A stretch of DNA of 64,000 bases. It comes from Planctomycetota bacterium (GTDB lineage: Bacteria > Planctomycetota > Planctomycetia > Pirellulales > Pirellulaceae). Below are positions 55,300-63,786 of the stretch, piece after piece. The stretch spans positions 41,888 to 105,887 of the forward strand of contig CAUJHS010000101.1 in assembly GCA_963204915.1 (NCBI GenBank), read 5' to 3'. The position numbers and the translations under genes are program-made. Numbering within the stretch: position 1 is the stretch's first letter; every line of letters begins with the position of its first letter. The notes under the pieces are model-generated. The model was given only the letters and a program-made list of their open reading frames with translations, was not told where the DNA came from and did no database searches.

Positions 55300-56385
55300 C
55301 TAGCGCAACGAGAACGAGGCGGCGATCGGCTGCAATTCGCCGGCGCGGCGCGGATCGTAGCCCGGTAAATCCAACAGCATGGCGCGATAAGCCGCGGACC
55401 GAACTACCGTTTGCAACGCACGCAACCGCGGGTCGTCGGCCATAGCAGCGCGATAACATAGGTCGTAGCTTTCCGTGCTGACGGGGATGAAGTCCAGACG
55501 GCCTTCCTCACTGGCCAGACGCACGCACACGCCGACATCAGCCCACCCGCCGCGAATCGCTTCAACAACGCCCCGATGATCCTGGGCGACCCTTGACGGC
55601 GCCTTGCGATCTCCCAAAAGATGATCCTGACAACGCCGCGCGCCCGCGCCCGGCAAGCGACCGATCCAGCGCGAGCGCGACGTTAAGGCTTGTCGTGCGC
55701 TGCGAATGCCGGAGTCGCGCCGCAGGGCCAAACCATCCTCCCAATGCGCCACGTGCAGCAGCATGAAATCATCTTGAAAGCCGCGTTTTCGCACGGCGCC
55801 GGCGTTGCCGTGCGGATCATGGGCGTCCGCCCAATGAAGTCCGGCCGCGTGCGCCTGGCCCCGGTGTACGAGTTCGAGCGCCTGCTGGCTGGAGCGGCCC
55901 AACACGAGCATGCGGAAGCCCGTTTGACGTTCGTATTCTTGCGCGAGCCAGCGCGCTGCGGGATCGCAGGTGGCGACGACCAGCGTGCGCTCGGCCGCGG
56001 CAAAGGGACCGGGGAGAGCCGCTTCCGGCGCCGCCACGCCGTCATGCGCGTGCAGGATCAGGACCTCCGATTCTGCAGGAAACAGCCAGCCCTGGCCGGC
56101 CACCTCCGCCGTCCAGTAGCGGCATGAGGGCGAACTCGGCGCCCATGCCCACGAAAACGATGCGGAGCCGACCGGCGCCGGGACGCCGAAGAGCTCTTCT
56201 ACGGAGCATTGCAGCGCGCGCCCCAGCGCCAGAGCGGCTGCGACCGAAGGAACCAGCCGGTCCGCTTCGATGGCGCTCACTCCCGCGCGCGAAATGCCGG
56301 CCCGCTGAGCCAGTTCCGCTTGCGACCAGCCGTGTGCGGCGCGCTGCATTTTCACCCGATTGCCGAATGCCTGTGGATCTGACAT
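55300..56385 (-). CDS. XRE-family regulator fused to a periplasmic-binding-like sensor
   Basis: A 361-residue one-component regulator. The N-terminus is a helix-turn-helix (WSQAELAQRAGISRAGVSAI, residues 20-39). A long C-terminal PBP-like domain (PF12727 style) includes VVATCDPAARWLAQEY, LELVHRGQAHAAGLHWADAHD and RLDFIPVSTESYDLCYRA. Homologous regulators sense small oxyanions such as molybdate. It is divergent from the OB-fold-like gene at 56455 with a 69-base shared control region, so it probably controls that gene or itself. The ligand is not identified. Confidence 0.8.
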   Translation of the reverse strand: MSDPQAFGNRVKMQRAAHGWSQAELAQRAGISRAGVSAIEADRLVPSVAAALALGRALQCSVEELFGVPAPVGSASFSWAWAPSSPSCRYWTAEVAGQGWLFPAESEVLILHAHDGVAAPEAALPGPFAAAERTLVVATCDPAARWLAQEYERQTGFRMLVLGRSSQQALELVHRGQAHAAGLHWADAHDPHGNAGAVRKRGFQDDFMLLHVAHWEDGLALRRDSGIRSARQALTSRSRWIGRLPGAGARRCQDHLLGDRKAPSRVAQDHRGVVEAIRGGWADVGVCVRLASEEGRLDFIPVSTESYDLCYRAAMADDPRLRALQTVVRSAAYRAMLLDLPGYDPRRAGELQPIAASFSLR

Positions 56386-56409
56386 AATCGTGTCATTCTA
56401 TGATATGAT
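56379..56409 (+). promoter_or_regulatory. divergent promoter/operator between the XRE-PBP regulator and its neighbour
   Basis: CTGACA (56379-56384) and TATGAT (56404-56409), 19 bases apart, make a plus-strand promoter for the gene at 56455. A small palindrome TCAT-TCT-ATGA (56393-56403) sits between the hexamers, as expected for a repressor site. The -35 falls across the start codon of the minus-strand regulator. Confidence 0.35.
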
Positions 56410-56454
56410 CCTATCGCGTTCCACTTCCGTGTTTTCTTTTTGAAGGAAAACATC

Positions 56455-56901
56455 ATGCCTGTCAAACACCTTCCAGGTGCGTTGTTCCTCGCGCTGCTGG
56501 CCATTCCTAACTTCGCCACGCTGGCCTTTGCCGAGTCGGACGCTCCGCCCACGCAGGCCGATGCGACGAAAGCCCTCACGCCCGTGGAAGCCCAAGATCA
56601 TGTGGGGCAAGTGGTGCTCGTGCAACTGACGGTGCGCGCCGCCAAGAATCGTTTGGAGAAGCGCGGCGAAATCTATCTCGACAGTGAAGAAGATTTTCGC
56701 GACGAGCGGAACTTTGCGGCGGTCATCACGCGGCGCGGCGCGGTAAGCCTCGCGGCGAAGCAAATCACAAATCCCGTGGAGCATTTCCAAGGCAAAGTGA
56801 TTCAAGTGCGCGGACTCGTGAAGGATGTCGACGGCGTGCTGCGCATCGAGGTGAACGACGCCGAGCAGATTCGCCGCGTCGAGGAGCCGTCGAAGAAGTA
56901 A
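56455..56901 (+). CDS. exported OB-fold-like small protein
   Basis: A 148-residue protein starting at ATG 56455 (AAGGAAAA upstream). A signal peptide covers [21 protein letters not shown]. The mature part has the pattern [39 protein letters not shown] and [20 protein letters not shown], the strand order and spacing of bacterial OB-fold (nucleic-acid-binding type) domains found in planctomycete exported proteins. A periplasmic location is implied. The ligand is unknown. It is divergent from the XRE-PBP regulator, whose likely target it is. Confidence 0.65.
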   Translation: MPVKHLPGALFLALLAIPNFATLAFAESDAPPTQADATKALTPVEAQDHVGQVVLVQLTVRAAKNRLEKRGEIYLDSEEDFRDERNFAAVITRRGAVSLAAKQITNPVEHFQGKVIQVRGLVKDVDGVLRIEVNDAEQIRRVEEPSKK

Positions 56902-56963
56902 CTTCGCAGCAGCACGGCCCGTGCGGTTTTGTCTTGGAACACGTGTCCCCAAAGGAATGCAAC

Positions 56964-57965
56964 ATGCGCTCACGGCCTGGCTTCACCTTGGTTGAGTTGT
57001 TAGTGGTCATCGCCATTATCGGAATTCTCGTCGCCGTGCTGCTGCCGGCCGTCCAAGCGGCGCGCGAGGCGGCCCGGCGAGCGCAATGCCTGAATCAACT
57101 GCATCAACTGGCGATTGCGGCCCATAACCGGCATGACGTGCATAAGGAGTTTCCGCCGGGCGTGTACCAGCTTTCCTTCTCGAGCGCTCCGCGGTATCGG
57201 GGCGTGTCGCTCTTCGTCAAGCTGGCGCCTTTCATGGAGGGCAACACGCTCGTGGACGGTTGGGATGAGTCCGATCCCATCACCAACACCGTCGGGGCGG
57301 AAAATTCGCGCACCGCGAAAGTGCTGTCTACGCTCATCTGTCCTTCGGATGTCATCTTGCAAAACCCGATCAACACGGGAAGCAATCGGTGGTACGGGCT
57401 GACGAGCTATGGCGGCAACGGCGGCACGCGCTCGTATGATCCGCAACTGGCCACGAATGACGGAATTTTCTTCGTCATCGGGCCTGGCTCGCAAACGGCG
57501 CCGCAACGCAATCCCGTTCGCATGGCCGATGTGATCGACGGACTGAGCAATACGCTGCTGTTTGGCGAGCGTAGTCACTTCGACCGAAATCATGATTCGT
57601 TCGCGGCCAACCTGACCGCGCCCAGCGGGCAATTTATCAATCCACTGGGAACCGTCGGTTGGTGGGCTCCGTCCGGAGGCCGCTTGGCCGCGGGCGACGT
57701 GACCTTGAGCGCGTATGCGCCGCTGAACTTCACAGTGCCTGCTCCGTTTGCCCAGGGCGCCAGCATGGTTCCTCCGGCCACGGACTACACCAGTTACCTC
57801 TACTACAACGATCGCCGCATGTGCGCCTTCGGCAGCCAGCATCCCGGCGGCGCCAACTTTGCGCTGGCCGACGGGTCGGTGCGCTTCGTCGCGGAAACCA
57901 TCGCCCTGCCTATGCTGCAACGCGCCGCCGTGCGGGACGACGGCGAGGTGGTCGAGTTGAACTAG
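56964..57965 (+). CDS. DUF1559 pseudopilin-like protein
   Basis: A 333-residue protein starting at ATG 56964. The N-terminus [20 protein letters not shown] is the prepilin-type methylation signal, followed by [14 protein letters not shown], the exact DUF1559 continuation. C-terminal blocks [21 protein letters not shown] are the domain's other hallmark. DUF1559 proteins occur in large numbers in planctomycetes and are processed like type II secretion or type IV pilin-like subunits. The following lipoprotein gene forms the usual pair with it. Confidence 0.95.
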   Translation: MRSRPGFTLVELLVVIAIIGILVAVLLPAVQAAREAARRAQCLNQLHQLAIAAHNRHDVHKEFPPGVYQLSFSSAPRYRGVSLFVKLAPFMEGNTLVDGWDESDPITNTVGAENSRTAKVLSTLICPSDVILQNPINTGSNRWYGLTSYGGNGGTRSYDPQLATNDGIFFVIGPGSQTAPQRNPVRMADVIDGLSNTLLFGERSHFDRNHDSFAANLTAPSGQFINPLGTVGWWAPSGGRLAAGDVTLSAYAPLNFTVPAPFAQGASMVPPATDYTSYLYYNDRRMCAFGSQHPGGANFALADGSVRFVAETIALPMLQRAAVRDDGEVVELN

Positions 57966-57989
57966 CTTTGCTGGAATCTTTCGTTCTCC

Positions 57990-58454
57990 ATGCTCGCTTC
58001 CCAAAAACTCCTTGCGATTGCTCGACCCCTGCGTCTGGCGCTGGCCGCTCTCGCGATAGCGCTGGGCGGTTGCAGCCAACCGCCACCGCTCGGAAGCGTG
58101 ACAGGCGTTGTGACCATCGACGGCCAGCCGTTGAAAAATGTCCTTGTCACGTTCACGCCGGAAGCCTCGGGCGATCATGCCCAAGTTCGGTCGATGGGCT
58201 TGAGCGACGATGCAGGCCGGTTCGCCCTACGCACCGAAACGCAGCGGGACGGCGCCCTGGCCGGCGAACATCGCATCACGGTCGAAGACATGGCCATCTA
58301 CGACGCGCCGCGTTCGGAAGACGGAACGATCCTAGCCATGCCGCCCGTGCGCTTCCCAGCCGTTTACGCCGACGCGCTGCACACGCCGCTGCACGCCACG
58401 GTGCGCCAGAACGCCAGTCAAACCATCGCGGTCGAACTGGTATCGCGTCCGTAA
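57990..58454 (+). CDS. transthyretin-like lipoprotein paired with DUF1559
   Basis: A 154-residue protein with lipobox ALGGC (Cys28) following a hydrophobic signal (RLALAALAIALGGC). The mature part is a carboxypeptidase-regulatory/transthyretin-like beta fold: LGSVTGVVTIDGQPLKNVLV, DDAGRFALRTETQRDGALAG and EHRITVEDM. Planctomycete DUF1559 genes are regularly followed by such lipoproteins, which suggests joint action at the surface. It lies 24 bases after the DUF1559 gene, in one operon. A dispersed hairpin repeat begins just after its stop codon. Confidence 0.85.
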   Translation: MLASQKLLAIARPLRLALAALAIALGGCSQPPPLGSVTGVVTIDGQPLKNVLVTFTPEASGDHAQVRSMGLSDDAGRFALRTETQRDGALAGEHRITVEDMAIYDAPRSEDGTILAMPPVRFPAVYADALHTPLHATVRQNASQTIAVELVSRP

Positions 58455-58588
58455 CAGACGCTTCACGCAAGCGTGACGCCTCCAACGTCGCGCCCCGAAT
58501 GCGGCGCCATCGCACCGCGGACGCCGGAAACCACTCGCGGAGCGAGTGGACCACACGAAAGAGGCCGTCACACCTCGGGGAAATACGC
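58455..58588. repeat. dispersed hairpin repeat, copy 3 (lipoprotein/LEPR convergent gap)
   Basis: It fills the entire gap between the lipoprotein stop and the stop of the minus-strand LEPR gene. The hairpin CCACTCGC-GGA-GCGAGTGG (58531-58549) is identical in the arms to copy 1, and the flanking GAAACCACTCGC and GAGTGGACCACAC are nearly identical. The left part (CGCTTCACGCAAGCGTGACG) is diverged but recognisable. Confidence 0.75.
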
Positions 58589-58589
58589 A

Positions 58590-59510
58590 CTAGTCGTTGA
58601 TGATGTTCAGCGTGCGAATGTTGTCGTCGTTGATTTTCAAGGCGTCGTCGTTGTCCACGTCAATCGTCACGATGTCAGCCTCTTCCACGGCCAGGTAAAG
58701 CACGTCGTCGTCGCCGTCGTCCAGGTTGATGAAGATGTCGTCCGCCAGGACGCTGTTCACCTTCACCTGGTTGTCGCCGTCGCCCACGTCGATGTTCAGG
58801 TCGTCGGTAATGATGACCGACTGTACGGTGATGTTGTCGTCGCCGCCGTTGGTGTCGATGAACAGATCGTCCAGCACGCGGGTCAGAATGTCGACGGTGA
58901 CTTTGTCGGCGTCGCTGCCCGTGGTGATGTTCAGGTCTTGCTTGGCGGTCAGGCCGGCGATGAACACTTCATCGCCCCCGCCGTTCTGGAAGTTGATGTT
59001 GAAATTCAGATCGACAAACCCATTGGCGATGAAGGCCTTTTGGGCGCCGCCCACGCCGTGAATATTCACCCCGCCATCGATGTCGTAGTCGAACATATCG
59101 ACCCGGCCGTTCACCCCTTCCAGGTCCACATCCAGCGAGCCGTGCAGGTCGAGGTTGGCCAGCTTGACGGTTTCGACCTCATCAACTTGGAGGTCTCCTT
59201 TGATGTCGGTGTTGAACAGCAGGGGCGTGCCGTGGTCGACGGTCAGCTTGTCGAGGCCGCCGTTTAGGTCAACCCGCACGTCGCCGTCGACGGCGAACTT
59301 GTCTTTGTCGTCCCCGTTGACCGTGGTGCCGTTTAATCCTTCGACGACCAGTTTGCCCAAAACCTGATGGATGCGAATGTCGTTAGCGTTGGCGTCGCCC
59401 GTGATCACCAGGTCGTCGCCCACGAGCGACGCACTCACATTTCCCGCCATCACGCGGCGAGCTTCGAGCGATTCCAAACCCAAACAGCGGAAGGTGCGAC
59501 GTACCGACAT
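58590..59510 (-). CDS. exported Asp-rich repeat protein with LEPR-XLL-like N-terminus
   Basis: A 306-residue protein. The N-terminal motif CLGLESLEARRVMAG is the planctomycete LEPR-XLL-type export signal. The remainder is a beta-helical or RTX-like array rich in Asp and Asn: ITGDANANDIRIHQVLG, TVNGDDKDKFAVDGDVRVDL and IDTNGGDDNITVQSVIITDD, with GGDD turns that can bind calcium. It has no catalytic motif. It is likely a secreted calcium-stabilised surface protein. It converges with the lipoprotein operon across repeat copy 3. Confidence 0.85.
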   Translation of the reverse strand: MSVRRTFRCLGLESLEARRVMAGNVSASLVGDDLVITGDANANDIRIHQVLGKLVVEGLNGTTVNGDDKDKFAVDGDVRVDLNGGLDKLTVDHGTPLLFNTDIKGDLQVDEVETVKLANLDLHGSLDVDLEGVNGRVDMFDYDIDGGVNIHGVGGAQKAFIANGFVDLNFNINFQNGGGDEVFIAGLTAKQDLNITTGSDADKVTVDILTRVLDDLFIDTNGGDDNITVQSVIITDDLNIDVGDGDNQVKVNSVLADDIFINLDDGDDDVLYLAVEEADIVTIDVDNDDALKINDDNIRTLNIIND

Positions 59511-60440
59511 GGCGAAAAACTCCTGAGCAGGGGGTTAAGAGAAGGCCGGAACCGGCCAGTTTTGGCTTGAGGCTCATTTGTCCTCATGGGCATTTCAGGC
59601 GAAAAAACCCGCCGCCGTGTTACACCCCGCTCAGAAAATTTCCGCGTCCTCCTACGATTCGCCGCACCGCATAAATCCCTGGGCTGCGCGAGGTACGCCC
59701 GCTCGCGTTCCTACCCATCCGGCCGCGCACAACCGTCAGTCAGAACGATAGCGCAAGATTGCGCTATCGTCCTGCAGGGGGGTGCAACATTTCCCGGCCT
59801 TCGCTCTCCCGATCGTTAGATTTCTCTTCCCGAAGTTCCGCTTGCCGAGGGGGACATTCTTTCCAAAGGCCCCTTCCAAGGGTCTGGACAACTCGACTTA
59901 AAAGCCCGATCATCCGATCACCAAGATGGTCTCATCCGCCAATGAGGATCTACTTTCCAAAGTCCTCACAACGTCTTCGCGCCCTGACCTAACTATAATG
60001 AACAATTATACATTATCTACTTCCAAAGTCAAGTAGTTCGTCGACAACAAAATGGTTGCTTTCATTCCTTTAAAGAAATCCTCATGAGATCGTTTCTATC
60101 ATGTGGAATTCCTCGTGTTCCCTTGAAACCCTTGTCTCCCCCCTGCAATGAAGTGAAAAGGGGACGCTCTGCCTCTTGGTCTAAGAAGTAGAACGTCCCC
60201 TCCTCCCGTGGCGCCACGCGGTGGAAGAAGAATTGCAGTTGACGCGCCAGCACTTCGCGCGGTTGAGCATTTCCCTTCGGTATCGCCTATACTGCGTGTA
60301 AACCGCGCTCCTTTGGAGGCGGCCAACTGAGCTTTTTTCGTTATCCCGCTGAAGCGACCGCATGATTGGCGCGCGATATACGGAGGGCTGACGCCCATTC
60401 AGTTGGTCTTTCCCCCCTCTTTTCCGCGAGGCGCAACGCG
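59511..60440. other. 930-base gene-poor region with AT-rich core and REP-like motif
   Basis: There is no credible coding frame. The core (about 59980-60120) is AT-rich unlike the flanks. A direct repeat, ATCTACTTTCCAAAGTC (59948-59964) and ATCTACTTCCAAAGTC (60015-60030), is present, along with a REP-like inverted motif at 60157-60204. Numerous short frames without start signals were ignored. The region begins the mobile/decay zone at the end of the window. Confidence 0.6.
60157..60204. repeat. REP-like inverted motif with GTAG tetranucleotide
   Basis: AGGGGACG (60160-60167) and CGTCCCCT (60194-60201) are perfect 8-bp arms about 26 bases apart. Immediately before the right arm is GTAG (60188-60191). 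GAAGTAGAACGTCCCCTCCT matches the motif upstream of the RAYT gene (63767-63786) at 16 of 20 positions. GTAG beside a REP hairpin is the known mark of RAYT-recognised REPs. Confidence 0.6.
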
Positions 60441-60914
60441 ATGGACGAAACCCTGGTCCTGCTCGCACAGGAGACCCGCTCCAGGACGCTCTGGCAGTTG
60501 GACGGCGTGACCGACGAGATGGCCCGCTTCGCCGCCCCGCGGCTGGTCAACTCGATCCTCTGGCACGCCGGCCACGCGCTGGTCGTGGTCGAACATCTGG
60601 CCCTTGCGCCCGCGACGGGCCGGCCGGCGGCGCTACCCGACGGTTGGGACGCCAAGTTCGGTTGGGACAGCCGGCCGGCGGCCGTGACCGATTGGCCGGC
60701 GGCGGCAGTCGTGGCGGCCGCACTGCGCGAGCAGATGCAGCGGCTGACGGAAGTGCTGGCCGCACTGACGCCGGAGCAGCTGGCGCGTGTTGTCGAACCG
60801 CCGCGCACGCTCCGCTACTCGATCGTCCACGGGCTCCACGACGAGGCCATCCACCAGGGCGAGATGTACCTCCTGCGCAAGATGTTCAAGAAGCGACAGG
60901 AGGCCGCCGGCTGA
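60441..60914 (+). CDS. DinB-family protein
   Basis: A 157-residue four-helix-bundle protein starting at ATG 60441. DinB metal-ligand histidines are present: His43 in ILWHAGHALVVVEHL and His137 in HGLHDEAIHQGEMYLLRK. The order and spacing follow the DinB/YfiT metalloenzyme superfamily, which includes thiol-dependent hydrolases and transferases. Its substrate is unknown. The end overlaps by 29 bases the open frame of the minus-strand transposase pseudogene, so it may have been carried with, or interrupted by, the element. Confidence 0.75.
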   Translation: MDETLVLLAQETRSRTLWQLDGVTDEMARFAAPRLVNSILWHAGHALVVVEHLALAPATGRPAALPDGWDAKFGWDSRPAAVTDWPAAAVVAAALREQMQRLTEVLAALTPEQLARVVEPPRTLRYSIVHGLHDEAIHQGEMYLLRKMFKKRQEAAG

Positions 60915-61899
60915 GGGGCGAGCCGTGTTCCACGCTTGAAAGGAAAGTTGCAAGGGGCAGGACGGCTCGGTAGAAAACCTCGACGGGCACGAGATTTAGG
61001 AGGTTGTGGGTGAGGACGATCAAGCGAAGTTCGCGGCATTGGTTATGGTAGGTGCGGGCGTGGACGTGGGCGCCTCGGCGGCGTTTGATCATCGAGATGA
61101 CGGTTTCCACCTGCGAGCGGCGGCGGTAGGCGATGCGGTCGAAGCGGGATTTCATCAGTCGCCGGTAGCGGCCGGTGGGGGGCTTGACGGTGGGCCGTCC
61201 GTGTTTGGCGGGGATGATCGTGCGAACGCCGTGCTGGTCGCGAGCAAAGCGGTGGCTGTCCTCCGAGTCGTAGCCTGCGTCGGCCGTGAGTTGCGTCAAT
61301 CGCACCCAGCGCAGCGCCTCGGCCAGCAGCAGCTGGAACTCATCGACATCGGGCCGCGGGCCACGCCCAAAATGCAGTGCGAAGAGGAAATGATCGTCGG
61401 TGCTGGCCACCACGCCCAGCTTTGGATAGCGATGGTAGACCACGGTTTTCCAGGGATTTTCCACACGACTGCGGCGCCGGACGAAGTACCCGCTGGCCGA
61501 GGCGTCGTCCCGCCCGGTCGAGTCAATCGCCGCGCTTCACGCGTCGCTTCCGGCCCAAGTGCAAGCGCACGGTGGATTCCAGAAGACGTCGCGCCGGCGC
61601 CGTGAGCAGCAACCGCGGCGAGGCTTTTTGAAAGGTGGTGAAGTGCGGAACATGCGTCAGGCCGAGTGTTTCCCGCAGCGAAGGATGGTCGGCCAGATGC
61701 GCCGCCAGGCCGCGGTAGTCGGTGCGCAGGAATTGCTTGGCGCCAAGCAAGCAAAGAGTTGATGCTGCGCGAACTTCTTGAGGCTGTACCGATGCGCGTA
61801 CTCCGGCAAAGCCCTCCGTGCGGTGGCCAACGCCGCAAGCACCACGGCCCGAGGAGATATACTCGTCCGCGCCATGCATGCGTTACGCACCAACCCCAC
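60886..61899 (-). pseudogene. IS4-family transposase with two frameshifts
   Basis: Transposase sequence runs across three frames. The N-terminal part is in one frame (AVVLAALATARRALPEYAHR, YSLKKFAQHQLFACL); it continues from GAKQFLRTDYRGLAAHLAD in a second; the catalytic part (AAIDSTGRDDASASGYFVRR, TADAGYDSEDSH, the DDE region, and the C-terminal QVETVISMIKRRRG) is in a third. Junctions are near 61742 and near 61540. Each requires a single-base type of frameshift. This is the planctomycete IS4/IS5-like DDE class. The element is therefore inactive unless the frameshifts are sequencing errors. Confidence 0.75.
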
Positions 61900-61938
61900 C
61901 CCATGGTTTAGCTAGCACCCATGATTTTCTACACAGCC

Positions 61939-61953
61939 AAAATGTCCCCTTTT
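61939..61953. repeat. short motif shared with the RAYT-associated motif
   Basis: AAAATGTCCCCTTTT shares 13 of its bases exactly with 63774-63786, upstream of the RAYT gene. It sits between the IS remnant and the SDR pseudogene and lacks the GTAG prefix. Confidence 0.45.
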
Positions 61954-61958
61954 CTTCT

Positions 61959-62802
61959 TCATCCCCGGAGCATGGCTGGGTGTGGCGTGACGACTGGCGC
62001 CGTCTCCGCTTTCCCCTTCGCGCGGCGCCGAACGCGGTACAACCCATCCAGCAGGCCCGGCGCGAAGCGTTTGGCGTAGTACAGCAGGTACGCCAGGGGC
62101 GTCACCAGAACCAGTCTCCGGTTGAGATAAATGCCCCGAATGGTTTTAGCGGCGACGTTGTCGGGCGTGGTCGAAACCCACCGCGGAGGGATGGGCGCCG
62201 TTCGACCGGCGTATCCGCATTGGCCCGACGCAAAGAGGTTCGTCGTAACGAATCCGGGACAGACGGCGGTTGCGCCGATGCCCCGCGAGGCGAATTCGGC
62301 GCGCAGCCCTTCGGTAAATCCGATCAATCCGAACTTGCTGACATGGTACGCCAACGTGCGGTTGGTGACCACAAAGCCGAATATACTGGCGACGTTGACG
62401 ATATGCGCCTCGGGCCGCTCCCGCAAGGTCGGCAGCAGCTCGCAAGTGAATTGAATGGGCGCCTGGAGATTGACCGCCAGTAGATAGCTCCACTGTTGAG
62501 GCGTCATCGACAGCGTGGGGCCGTAGTACACCACCCCCGCATTGTTGACGAGAATATCGACGTGCCCCCACTGGGCCAGCAACGCCTGGTTGCAGGCGGT
62601 GATTTCCTCGGGGCGACTGACGTCGCACCGCGCGCCGACCGCCTCGACCCCCAGGCCGCGCACCTCCTCGACCACGCAGGCAAGCTGGTCTTCATTGCGA
62701 TCCACAAGCCAGACGTGGGCGCCCTCGCGCGCCAACCGCAGCGCCACCGATTCCCGACGCCGCCCCCGTCACGAGCGCTTTTTTGCCGCGAATCGTGCGC
62801 AT
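61959..62802 (-). pseudogene. short-chain dehydrogenase with frameshift in its NAD-binding motif
   Basis: The gene should start at ATG 62802 with GGGAGG upstream and runs RGKKALVTGAASGIG, the intact TGxxxGxG motif. The reading frame then breaks near 62748: the rest (VALRLAREGAHVWLVDRN through YHVSKFGLIGFTEGL) continues in another frame. NNAGVVYYG, the catalytic YxxxK (YHVSK) and CPGFVTTNLF are all intact. The sequence GGAATCGGTGGCG at the break would fit loss of one ATCGGTGA-type unit by slippage between short repeats, a hypothesis only. Substrate unknown. A sequencing error would restore a complete SDR of about 280 residues. Confidence 0.75.
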
Positions 62803-63048
62803 CGCACCTCCCTAGCGCCGCGCACATGCGGCGCACCACTTTGGATTGCATACCTGGTAGGTGCATCGTGTGGCGGCGAGGGTAGACCTTAACGATTTTT
62901 GTGATTTTGCAGGCTATTTCTCTAATGGCAAACGCGAAAGGTTCCTAGTTCGAAGAGTTGTTTGATTTTCTTCGCGACATAGCGGTCGCGTTGGCCGTTT
63001 TCCAGGCTGGCCACGGCGTCGTTGAAGAGGTTGCTTCGTAGAGCTGCT

Positions 63049-63729
63049 TCATTTGCGGGATGCTGGGGAGTCGATTTTCCGAGGTCGGCCGCGTGGACGA
63101 AGCGTTGATTCCAGCCCGAGTTGCTCGGCGGTCGCTTGTCGCCAGGACTCGGAGCCGAACGGCGCGCCGCGCACCACGCTCCGGCGCAGCGCGGCAAGTT
63201 CCGCTTCGCTTTGCGGTTGGTGGACCCACGCCAGCCAGTCCGCGCCGCGCGGCACAGGACCGGGATCGAGAACCGGGACCGTAACGCGTTTCGGCGGATG
63301 GCCCAAACTGGACCACGGCCACCGCTCTGCCTTGCGCACCATCCCCGGCCGCACCGGATTGCGCTCCACGTAGCGCAGTACCTTCAGCAGATGCTCATCC
63401 TGCTCAATGGGAAAGGCCTTGAAGCGTCCCTGCCAGACATGCCCGCTGCCTTGGTAGTGCCGATGATAGCGCCGCACATGCGACGTGAGGAGCCATTGCA
63501 TCCAGCGGCTGAGGTCGCCGTCTGCGCGCGGCCAGGCGACGAGGTGGAAGTGGTTGGGCATGAGGCAGTAGGCGATCAACCGCATGTCCGCACGTTCATT
63601 CGCTTCCGCAAGCAACGCCAGAAACGCGGCGTAGTCTTCGGGCTGATGAAACACTTCCGCCCGCGCATTCCCACGGTTCAGCACATGATAAACATATCCG
63701 CCAGCCGAGGCGCGTGCAGTTCGAGGCAT
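63049..63729 (-). CDS. REP-associated tyrosine transposase (RAYT, IS200-like HUH family)
   Basis: A 226-residue single-domain transposase, apparently intact. The HUH motif is His60-Phe61-His62 in CLMPNHFHLVAW and the catalytic tyrosine is Tyr120 in LRYVERNPV. N-terminal MPRTARASAGGYVYHVLNRG and C-terminal LESTLRPRGRPRK are the usual RAYT ends, as is a GSGHVWQGRFKAFPI centre. RAYTs act on REP hairpins marked by GTAG; such a motif lies just upstream (63767-63786). No terminal repeats of its own were recognised. Family members are often single-copy and non-mobile. Confidence 0.92.
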   Translation of the reverse strand: MPRTARASAGGYVYHVLNRGNARAEVFHQPEDYAAFLALLAEANERADMRLIAYCLMPNHFHLVAWPRADGDLSRWMQWLLTSHVRRYHRHYQGSGHVWQGRFKAFPIEQDEHLLKVLRYVERNPVRPGMVRKAERWPWSSLGHPPKRVTVPVLDPGPVPRGADWLAWVHQPQSEAELAALRRSVVRGAPFGSESWRQATAEQLGLESTLRPRGRPRKIDSPASRK

Positions 63730-63766
63730 GCAAAGAGGCTAACATACCACGCGACAAACGTCAATA

Positions 63767-63786
63767 AAGTAGAATGTCCCCTTTTC
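63767..63786. repeat. REP-like motif with GTAG beside the RAYT gene
   Basis: AAAGTAGAATGTCCCCTTTT lies 38 bases upstream of the RAYT start. It carries GTAG (63770-63773) before AATGTCCCC. It matches 60185-60204 at 16 of 20 positions and shares 13 bases with 61941-61953. Confidence 0.55.

Noticed and set aside
57000..58184. 394-aa open frame on the minus strand opposite DUF1559 and the lipoprotein
   Set aside because: It is antisense to two well-recognised genes, has Arg/His/Gly-biased composition and no domain.
58473..59267. 264-aa plus-strand frame opposite the LEPR protein
   Set aside because: Val/Asp/His-biased shadow of the Asp-rich repeats; it also overlaps the repeat element and has no start signal.
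60001..60120. Replication origin in the AT-rich stretch
   Set aside because: No DnaA-box cluster and no dnaA, dnaN or gidA-type neighbours.
61296..61904. 202-aa minus-strand frame through the transposase
   Set aside because: Out-of-frame shadow of the transposase pseudogene; Ser/Ala/Trp-rich with no motif.
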